Below, piece after piece: positions 1 to 6,900 of a DNA stretch of 8,213 bases. The notes beneath the pieces were generated by a model. The model had not been told where the DNA came from. It made no database searches and saw only the letters and a list, made by a program, of their open reading frames with translations. Origin of the DNA: Comamonadaceae bacterium (lineage in GTDB: Bacteria > Pseudomonadota > Gammaproteobacteria > Burkholderiales > Burkholderiaceae_C); contig CANBQX010000085.1 of assembly GCA_947371775.1 (NCBI GenBank), forward strand, positions 1-8,213. Reading direction: 5' to 3'. Each line of letters opens with the position of its first letter. Positions within the stretch are counted from its first letter, which is position 1. The translations under genes were made by a program, and so were the position numbers.

Positions 1-2508
1 GGTTTGCGTGACTTCGTTTTTCACGGCGTCGAGCATTTGGCCAAACAACTCAAACGCTTCGCGCTTGTATTCCTGCTTGGGCTGCTTTTGGGCATAGCCG
101 CGCAAATGGATGCCCTTGCGCAGGTAGTCCAATGAGCTGAGGTGGTCGCGCCACTGGGTGTCAATGGTTTGCAAGAGCACCATGCGCTCGAAGTGCGTAA
201 AGCTCTCAGCGCCCACCTGCTCGACCTTGAGCGCAAACGCGGCGTTGGCCGCCTCCACCACAGCCTCGACAATGTCGTCGTCGGTGATCGACTGGGCCGC
301 GGCGATTTTTTGCGCCAAGTCCAGCTCCAAACGCCACTCGTCGGCCAATTGTTTTTGCAGGCCGGCAATGTCCCACTGCTCTTCGACCGACTCACGGGGC
401 ACATAGGTGCGCACCAGGTCCTCGAAGGTGCCTTCGCGCAGCGAGCGGATTTGGGCGTCCAGGTCCTGGGCGTCCAAGATCGCATTGCGCTGCTGGTAAA
501 TCACCTTGCGCTGGTCGTTGGAGACATCGTCGTATTCCAGCAACTGCTTGCGCATGTCAAAGTTGCGCGCCTCGACCTTGCGCTGGGCGCTCTCGATGCT
601 GCGGCTGACCATGCCCGCCTCAATGGCTTCGCCCTCGGGCATCTTGAGCCGGTCCATGATGGCCTTGACCCGCTCGCCCGCAAAAATGCGCATCAGTGCG
701 TCATCCAAGCTCAAGTAGAAGCGTGAAGAACCGGGGTCGCCCTGGCGCCCGGAACGGCCCCGCAGCTGGTTGTCAATGCGGCGCGACTCGTGGCGCTCGG
801 TGGCAATGATGCGCAATCCACCCAAGGCGGTGATGGCCTCGTGGTCGATCTTCCACTGCGCCTTCAGGGCGGCAATCTGCTGCTCTTTGGCCGCTTCGTC
901 CAGACTTTCATCGTGGCGCACCGCATCCAGCGCCTTGTCAATATTGCCGCCCAGCACAATGTCCGTGCCACGTCCGGCCATGTTGGTGGCGATGGTGATC
1001 ATCTTGGCGCGCCCGGCCTGGGCCACGATATCGGCTTCCCGGGCGTGCTGTTTGGCGTTGAGCACCTGGTGCGGCAAGCCCTCCTTCACTAGCAGCTCGG
1101 CAATGATTTCGGAGTTTTCGATCGAAGTCGTGCCCACCAGCACCGGTTGGCCGCGCTCGTAGCACTCGCGAATGTCCTGGATGGCCGCGACGTATTTTTC
1201 TTGGGTGGTTTTGTAGACACGGTCTTGCTGGTCTTCGCGGCGGCTTTGGCGGTTCGGAGGAATCACCACGGTCTCGAGACCGTAAATTTCCTGGAACTCG
1301 TAGGCCTCGGTGTCGGCCGTGCCGGTCATGCCCGACAGCTTGTTGTACAGGCGGAAGTAGTTTTGGAAGGTGATGGAGGCCAGCGTCTGGTTCTCGGCCT
1401 GAATGGACACGCCTTCTTTGGCTTCCACCGCTTGGTGCAAGCCATCGCTCCAACGGCGGCCAGTCATCAGGCGGCCGGTGAACTCGTCCACGATCACGAT
1501 TTCGCCGTCCTGCACCACGTAATGCTGGTCGCGGTGAAACAGATGGTTGGCGCGCAGCGCGGCGTACAGGTGGTGCACCAAGGTGATATTGGCGGGGTCG
1601 TACAGGGACGATCCTGCGGGGATGAGCTGCAGGTCGGCCAGCAGCTGCTCGGCCCGTTCATGGCCTTCTTCGGTCAGCACGATTTGCTGCGCTTTCTCGT
1701 CGACCGTGAAGTCGCCTGGGGTGATCACCCCCTCGCCGGTGCGCAAATCGAGCTCGCCTTCCTGGCGTGTGAGCGAAGGCACCACGGTGTTGATGGCGAT
1801 GTAGAGCGCCGTGTGGTCTTCCGCCTGGCCGCTGATGATGAGCGGCGTGCGTGCCTCGTCAATCAAGATCGAGTCCACTTCGTCGACGATGGCAAAGTTC
1901 AAGCCACGCTGCACGCGGTCTTTGGCCTCGTAGACCATGTTGTCGCGCAGGTAGTCAAAGCCATACTCGTTGTTGGTGCCGTAGGTGATGTCGGCGCCAT
2001 AGGCGGCTTGCTTTTCCTCACGCGGAGCGTTGGGCGTGTTGATACCCACCGTCAACCCCAAAAATTCGTACAACTGGCCCATCCAGCGCGCATCGCGGCT
2101 GGCCAGGTAGTCGTTCACGGTGACCACGTGCACGCCCTTGCCGGTCAGGGCGTTGAGGTACACCGGGAGCGTGGACGTCAGGGTTTTGCCCTCGCCGGTG
2201 CCCATTTCCGAGATTTTTCCGTAGTGCAAGGACATGCCGCCCAGCAGCTGCACGTCGAAATGGCGCATTTTCATGACGCGCTTGGAGCCTTCACGCACCA
2301 CGGCAAAGGCCTCGGGCAAGATGGCGTCCAGGCTTTCACCACCGGCTACGCGCGCTTTGAACTCGCTCGTCTTGGCCTGCAGTTCTGCGTCATTCAGCGC
2401 TTCGTAGGCGGGCTCCAGCGCGTTAATGCGGGTAACGGTGGTGCGGTACTGCTTGAGCAAGCGGTCGTTGCGGCTACCAAAGAGCTTGGTCAGGAATGTA
2501 AGTGGCAT
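1..2508 (-). CDS. secA: Protein translocase subunit SecA (C-terminus outside window)
   Basis: SecA is the cytoplasmic ATPase motor that pushes unfolded preproteins through the SecYEG channel. The frame is open from the ATG at 2508 to base 1 and gives 836 residues with no frameshift. The start MPLTFLTKLFGSRNDRLLKQ fits the conserved SecA N-terminus. Walker A MGTGEGKT is at residues 102-109, the Walker B/DEAD-like DEVDSILIDEART at about 209-221, ATNMAGRGTDIVLGG at about 500-515, and the second-domain arginine finger region LRGRSGRQGDPGSS at about 590-605, all at positions close to those of E. coli SecA. The scaffold/wing part continues to the window edge. About 80 residues, including the usual C-terminal linker and cysteine-rich zinc-binding tail, would lie beyond base 1. 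No good Shine-Dalgarno sits at the normal distance; a GGAGG lies 22 bases upstream inside a hairpin. The M23 peptidase gene is upstream on the same strand, so partial readthrough is plausible. Confidence 0.97.
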   Translation of the reverse strand, partial: MPLTFLTKLFGSRNDRLLKQYRTTVTRINALEPAYEALNDAELQAKTSEFKARVAGGESLDAILPEAFAVVREGSKRVMKMRHFDVQLLGGMSLHYGKISEMGTGEGKTLTSTLPVYLNALTGKGVHVVTVNDYLASRDARWMGQLYEFLGLTVGINTPNAPREEKQAAYGADITYGTNNEYGFDYLRDNMVYEAKDRVQRGLNFAIVDEVDSILIDEARTPLIISGQAEDHTALYIAINTVVPSLTRQEGELDLRTGEGVITPGDFTVDEKAQQIVLTEEGHERAEQLLADLQLIPAGSSLYDPANITLVHHLYAALRANHLFHRDQHYVVQDGEIVIVDEFTGRLMTGRRWSDGLHQAVEAKEGVSIQAENQTLASITFQNYFRLYNKLSGMTGTADTEAYEFQEIYGLETVVIPPNRQSRREDQQDRVYKTTQEKYVAAIQDIRECYERGQPVLVGTTSIENSEIIAELLVKEGLPHQVLNAKQHAREADIVAQAGRAKMITIATNMAGRGTDIVLGGNIDKALDAVRHDESLDEAAKEQQIAALKAQWKIDHEAITALGGLRIIATERHESRRIDNQLRGRSGRQGDPGSSRFYLSLDDALMRIFAGERVKAIMDRLKMPEGEAIEAGMVSRSIESAQRKVEARNFDMRKQLLEYDDVSNDQRKVIYQQRNAILDAQDLDAQIRSLREGTFEDLVRTYVPRESVEEQWDIAGLQKQLADEWRLELDLAQKIAAAQSITDDDIVEAVVEAANAAFALKVEQVGAESFTHFERMVLLQTIDTQWRDHLSSLDYLRKGIHLRGYAQKQPKQEYKREAFELFGQMLDAVKNEVTQT

Positions 2509-2523
2509 GGGTACGAGACCGGC

Positions 2524-2545
2524 CTGCAACCCTCCAGGGTCACAG
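2524..2545 (-). promoter_or_regulatory. Stem-loop in the secA leader containing a GGAGG sequence
   Basis: Read on the minus strand, the arms CTGTGACCC and GGGUUGCAG can form nine pairs around a UGGA loop, with two G-U wobbles in the middle. The wobbles pair only in RNA of the secA sense; the opposite strand would have C/A mismatches. The GGAGG at 2531-2535 is partly in the loop and partly in the 3' arm, 22 bases before the secA ATG, which is too far for a normal ribosome binding site. Whether it acts as a standby or regulatory site is inference. Confidence 0.4.
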
Positions 2546-2590
2546 AACAGCGCAGTCCTTTTGATGGTCGGTATTCAAAGTCGTGGCAAG

Positions 2591-2629
2591 GCGGCATTCG
2601 ACGGGTCCGCAGACCTCGGGGGATGCCGC
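2591..2629. repeat. Imperfect nested inverted repeat between the peptidase gene and secA
   Basis: The outer arms GCGGCAT (2591-2597) and ATGCCGC (2623-2629) are perfect 7-base complements. A smaller hairpin, GGTC/GACC around a CGCA loop, is nested inside at 2604-2615. No T-run follows on either strand, so it is not a classical terminator. It may be an mRNA processing or stabilising structure for the 3' end of the peptidase transcript, or simply a chance feature of GC-rich DNA. Confidence 0.3.
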
Positions 2630-2648
2630 TTCCAATAAGACGAGGATT

Positions 2649-3581
2649 TTAACGTTTCGCCGTTTGGCCGGCGGTATTGGCGCCCAAGCGCAAGAATTTC
2701 TGCGGATCTTGCGCCACACCTCTGACCAGCACCTCGAAATGCAGGTGGGGCCCGGTGGAGCGCCCGGTGTTGCCCACCTCGGCGATTTTCTGCCCGCGCT
2801 TGATCAAATCGCCTTTTTTTACCAAACTGCGCGACACATGGGCATAGCGGGTGAGCAGGTCGTTGCCATGGTCAATTTCAATCAAATTGCCGAACTGGGG
2901 GTGCGCCTCTTGCGATACCACCACGCCTCCGGCTGCTGAATAAATCGGCGTCCCCACATTGGCCGGAAAGTCCAAGCCCTCATGCAAGGCGTTCAAGCCG
3001 GTGAAGGGGTCTATGCGCCAGCCAAACCCCGACCCCGTGCTCACCTCCGGAATCGGCGAACGCGTCGGAATCATCATTTTCTTGATGGTTTGATCCACCA
3101 GGCGGGACTCAATCGCAGTCAACAAATCACTGCGTTGCTCTGTGCTTTGCTCAATCGCCTGCAAGGTGGATTGCAGCTCTTGCATCGTCATGTCGCGTCC
3201 CGAGACCAAGGCACCGCCCCGCCCCGGCGTCACTTTGATAGCGGCCGGGTCCAGGCCCGCCAGGCCCGAAACCCGCTCGGCCAAAGACTCCATTTGCACC
3301 AGTTTGGCCTGCATTTCACCCATGCGCTTGGCCATGAGTTCGATGTTTTCGCGCATATAGCGGTCGCGCTGGTCAAACTCGTCTTTGACGACCAAGCGCA
3401 TCACCGAGCTAATAACGGGCCAGCCGTCGCGCGCGCCTTTGAGCAAAATCCAGTGGTAAATGCCAGCCGACACCAGCGTGACGGCCAAAAACAGCCCTGC
3501 CAGCGTGGCCGCCAAAGCCGGTCCTTTGACTTGAAGAACGTAGCTCCTCGACAAGCGGGGATCCGTGATAATCAGTTGCAT
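2649..3581 (-). CDS. Membrane-anchored M23 (LytM-type) zinc metallopeptidase
   Basis: A 310-residue protein expected to act on peptidoglycan cross-links in the periplasm. Residues 22-47 form one hydrophobic segment after a short cytoplasmic N-terminus. Residues about 70-110 and 130-170 look like coiled coil. The C-terminal peptidase domain spans about 185-297. The zinc ligands are visible as HEGLD (H200, D204) and HLHFE (H281), with further active-site histidines in RYAH (H248) and H279. The full set is present, so it should be an active enzyme and not a degenerate EnvC/NlpD-like activator. I chose the ATG at 3581 because MQLIITDPRLSRSYVLQVKG is a family-like N-terminus. A weak AAGAGA lies about 8 bases upstream of it. 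The frame also has an ATG at 3650, but that start would overlap dciA by 54 bases. The gene is divergent from dciA and precedes secA by 140 bases. The exact substrate bond cannot be read from the sequence. Confidence 0.9.
   Translation of the reverse strand: MQLIITDPRLSRSYVLQVKGPALAATLAGLFLAVTLVSAGIYHWILLKGARDGWPVISSVMRLVVKDEFDQRDRYMRENIELMAKRMGEMQAKLVQMESLAERVSGLAGLDPAAIKVTPGRGGALVSGRDMTMQELQSTLQAIEQSTEQRSDLLTAIESRLVDQTIKKMMIPTRSPIPEVSTGSGFGWRIDPFTGLNALHEGLDFPANVGTPIYSAAGGVVVSQEAHPQFGNLIEIDHGNDLLTRYAHVSRSLVKKGDLIKRGQKIAEVGNTGRSTGPHLHFEVLVRGVAQDPQKFLRLGANTAGQTAKR
3567..3572 (+). promoter_or_regulatory. Possible -10 element for dciA
   Basis: GATAAT matches the sigma-70 -10 consensus at five of six positions and would place a transcription start about 18 bases before the dciA ATG. 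It lies inside the N-terminal codons of the divergent peptidase gene. No recognisable -35 hexamer is present 16-18 bases upstream and there is no extended TGn motif, so this is weak. A promoter inside the opposing coding sequence is expected, however, because the gap between the two genes is only 15 bases. Confidence 0.22.
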
Positions 3582-3596
3582 GCGCGCAGTCTCTTT

Positions 3597-3911
3597 ATGA
3601 ATTACTCTGGCCGCCCCTCCCGGTCGTGGACCGTGTTGCAAGCCTCCCATGAATCCCCGACTTTAGCGCGTCTGTCCGAACTTGTCGCCGATTCCAGTGC
3701 CCGGCTTCAGTGCGTTAGCCCGCTTTTGCCCCCTGCCCTGCGCGCCAGCGTCAAGGCGGGGCCGGTGGAAGACGGCGTCTGGTGCCTCCTGGTAGCCAAC
3801 AACGCGGTGGCAGCCAAACTGCGCCAATTGCTGCCCGATTTGACCGCCCACCTGCGCAGCAAAGGCTGGAACGTGACGCAAATCCGGCTCAAAGTGAGCA
3901 GCGGCGCCTGA
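3597..3911 (+). CDS. dciA: DUF721 protein, DciA-type replicative helicase loading factor
   Basis: A 104-residue protein of the DUF721 family. DciA is known as the factor that assists loading or operation of the replicative helicase DnaB in bacteria without DnaC/DnaI, and it acts in the cytoplasm at the origin and fork. The family signature is visible as a helical start (SPTLARLSELVADSSARL, about residues 20-37), a PPAL segment near 45-48, then VWCLLVANNAVAAKLRQLLP (61-80) and a terminal strand VTQIRLKV (93-100). The length is at the short end for the family. The ATG at 3597 was chosen because MNYSGRPSRSWTVLQAS resembles the short N-terminus of other betaproteobacterial members. No clear Shine-Dalgarno precedes it, and a GTG 11 codons downstream is a weaker alternative. 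The gene is divergent from the M23 peptidase gene and convergent with the giant repeat gene, whose stop codon is 9 bases away. Confidence 0.85.
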   Translation: MNYSGRPSRSWTVLQASHESPTLARLSELVADSSARLQCVSPLLPPALRASVKAGPVEDGVWCLLVANNAVAAKLRQLLPDLTAHLRSKGWNVTQIRLKVSSGA

Positions 3912-3920
3912 GCTTGAGGG

Positions 3921-6900
3921 TCACACCCCGATCACCGTCAACTTGGCAGCGCGGCTGAGCAAATCACCCGCTGACAAGGTGATTTCATAGCCCGTCGTGC
4001 TGTCGTACAGGGTGTACACATGGGTACCCACGCCGGCCGTCACATCGAAATGGGCCACGCCATTGGCATTGGCGGTAACCGCGTTGCCCACCTGCACGCC
4101 GTTGTCTTTCAAAACCACACTCTCGTTGGCGTTGACAAAGCCATTGAGCTGGATATTGCGCAGGCTGGTAATGTTGTCATAAACATTGGCGCCATTGTCA
4201 GAGGCCGTGACCAAGTCCAGCAAGCTCAGGCGCACTGCCACGATGTCATTCATCGCTGTTGCGGCATCCGTATTGGCGTTGATGCCATCGCTGCCCAGCA
4301 GCAGGCTCACATCGGGCGTGGTGAGGTACAAAAAGTTACCGTCCGCACTCACCCCGTTGTAGGTGTAGGCCCCGCCTGAGGACGCATTGGCGGTCGTGCC
4401 CTCGGTCAGCAAGCGCACCGTGCCGTTGGCGAAGTCCCACAGAAAATAGTCGGCAACCCCGGTGCTGGCGTCGGTGAATGCGCCGCTTGCGTTACCAAAG
4501 GCGGTAGCGTCGTTGTTTCTAAAGATCACACTGTGGTCGGGCAAGGCGGCGACATAGGTCGAGTTCTGGGTGGCGGCACTGGCGGTACTAGACGCCGCGC
4601 TGTGCGTAATCAGCGTTTGGGTTCCTGTGGCTTTGTCCCACCAAAACAGGTCTTGCGCCGAGGTGCCCGCATCGGTAAACCCCGTGCCGCCGTTGCCGAA
4701 TTTGGACGCATCGGCATTGTGAAAGATCACCCCAGAGCTGTCGGACGCTATGGCGTCCAAGGCAGAGGCCGCCGTGGCCTGACTGCCGGTGATGGATGCC
4801 TTGCCGTGGGTAATCAGCTGCTGCGTGCCATCGTTCCTGTTCCACCAGAAAAGATCCGCCATGGTCGTGCCTGCATCGGTGAACGGTACCGCGGTGCTGT
4901 GGGCTTGATCGTAGTTACCAAACTGCGTCGCGTTGGCGCTTTCAAACACCACGCCGGAGCTGTCGTTGGAAACGCCGCGAGCGTAGACGGCGTTGGTCGA
5001 TGCGCTGGCCAGATTGCCTGATGCGCTGCTGTGAGAGATCAGGGTCTGAATGCCCGTGGCTTTGTCCCACCAAAACAAACCGTAGCTGCCGCTGAATGCC
5101 ACACCGTTGTTGCCAAACTGCGCTGCGTTGTTGTTGCCAAACACCACGCCGGAGCTGTCGGGCGCCATGAAGTACAAGACCGAGTTCGAGCCGATCGCGG
5201 CATTGGTATTCCCCGCTACGCTCGAGTGGTCAATCAGTGACAAAAGCTGGGTCGCCTTGTCCCAGTACAAAAGCTTGTTGGTGGCGCCACTGGTCTCGGT
5301 GAACAAAACGCCGTTGTTACCGATGTCGTTCACATAAGGCTGGGCAAACACGGCACCCGATGCGTCGGGCAGGATACCGATGTTGAACAGATTGCTGCCC
5401 CTAGCGAACGACTCGGTATTGCTGCGGGCACTGTGGTTCACCATGTACTGTCGGCCGGTGGCGCTATCCCACCAGATCAAAACCCAGCTACTTGTGGTAT
5501 TTGAGTTAACAAAAGGAGCTCCGTTGTTGCCATAGAGTTGGGGATTGATCGTCATGAACATGGCAGCCTGCCCTTCCGGAGCCATCGCCATCAGTTGCGG
5601 TGCGCCTGCACCATTTGTGACTCCAATGCTGCCAGTGATGGATGCGGCGCCATGGGTCACGAGCTTCAGCGTTCCAGTGGCCTTCTCCCACCAAACAAAG
5701 TCACCGATTGCCTGACCCAAATCGGTAAAAAGGCCTGTCGCGGTATTGCCCATCGTGCTGACGTCATTCGCCCCGAACAAAACACCAGATCCGTTCGCAG
5801 CGACGGCAACCACGCCGCCACCTTTGGCACTGGCAGTGTTATAGCCTGCAGCGTTGGTGTGGGTGATCAGCGTCTGCGTGCCGGTGGCGGCGTCCCACCA
5901 AAACAACGGGTCTAGCGTGCTGTTGTTCGCGAATGCAGCGTCGTTGTTGCCATACAGCGTCGCGTTGGCAAAGCCTAGAAAAGCCGCGCCTGATCCCATC
6001 ACCGCTGTGGCGTTCTGCAATAGCCCTTTGCCCGAACTTGCGGCGTTGCCCGCCGTTTTGTTGTGGTTGATGAGCTTCTGCGTACCCGTCACGGGGTCAT
6101 ACCAATAAACATCTTCCAGGCCTATGGCGCCGTCGCCGAAGGCACTGTTGGCGTTGCCAAACTGGGTAGCATTGAAATTGCTAAAGGTCACGCCTTCGTA
6201 GACGGGGGGCGCTGCGACATACCCCGTAATCGTCAAGGTGTTGCTGTTGCCTGTACGAATCACGCCAGTGTTGGAGGACGAGGTCGCGACAAACGTCGAG
6301 GCAGTCGTGGCCGCGCTGGCGCTGTTGCCCGCCGCGCTGCTGTGGGTGACCAGCTGGGCATTAAAGGCCCGAACGGTGGGCATGGCCGCGAAGACTTGCA
6401 AGTTAAAGGTCTGCGAGACGCTCAGGCCCCCGCCATCGGTGGCGGTGACGGTGTAGCCGCCCGCTGCGGCAACGCCCGTGGGGGTGCCGCTGATGACTCC
6501 GGTGCTGGTGTTCAGTGAGAGGCCGCTGGGCAGCGTTCCGTTGGTCAGGGCATAGCTGAGTGTGCGGTTGCTCGCCAGCCCCACGGTGTCGGGGTCGGTG
6601 AAGTAGGCGCTGGTGTTCAGGGCGAAGGCCGTGCCCACGGCGCCGTTTTGGTTGGCAATCGTGCCCACGGCGGTGGGCGCTTCGTTCAGGTCGGTCACGC
6701 TGATGGTCAGCGTTTGGGTGCTGGCATTGCCCGCCGCGTCGGTGGCGGTGACGGTGACGGAGTAGCTTTGCTTGGTTTCGTAGTTGGCCTGGCCTTGGAA
6801 AGTCAAAGTACTGCCGCTGAGCGTAAAGGCTGCTGCATCGGTGCCGTCCAGGTTGGACCAGGTGAGCGGGCCGTTGGTTTCAGTGGCCACCAAGGCAATG

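Larger units (their letters stand above)
2509..2648 (-). promoter_or_regulatory. secA leader / intergenic region
   Basis: These 140 bases separate the M23 peptidase stop from the secA start and are the only sizeable non-coding stretch in the window. They hold a 22-base stem-loop close to secA (2524-2545) and a wider inverted repeat (2591-2597 with 2623-2629). I found no convincing pair of -35/-10 hexamers: the best candidate, TTGCCA with CATCAA 17 bases downstream on the minus strand, matches the -10 consensus at only three positions. No T-tract follows either inverted repeat, so neither resembles a standard intrinsic terminator. secA may be transcribed from an unrecognised promoter here, or by readthrough from the peptidase gene. 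Confidence 0.45.

Noticed and set aside
2490..2597. A 35-codon minus-strand frame in the secA leader, overlapping the secA start in another frame, as a possible SecM-like leader peptide.
   Set aside because: It has no ribosome binding site, no hydrophobic signal sequence and no RAGP-like arrest motif. Its four cysteines are not enough to support it.
1147..2652. A 501-codon plus-strand open frame opposite secA.
   Set aside because: It is the antisense shadow of secA, produced by strong third-position GC bias. Its His/Val/Gly-rich translation resembles no family, while the secA frame has every expected motif.
2814..2820. A run of seven T (A7 in the peptidase sense, in the A_AAA_AAA frame) as a programmed frameshift or phase-variation site.
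   Set aside because: The run is short and encodes the natural KK of the LVKKGDLIKRGQ loop. The frame continues into the conserved HLHFE motif, and I see no stimulatory structure.
2982..3596. A plus-strand extension of the dciA frame upstream to 2982, giving a 309-residue protein.
   Set aside because: The added part is antisense to the M23 peptidase gene and shows no family similarity; DUF721 similarity begins only after the ATG at 3597.
4209..6389. The repeat array as RTX calcium-binding nonapeptides or as FG-GAP/integrin-type repeats.
   Set aside because: No GGxGxDxxx nonapeptides occur and the FG-GAP calcium loop (DxDxDGxxD) is absent; the units are much longer, with a WWD-x-x-TG core.
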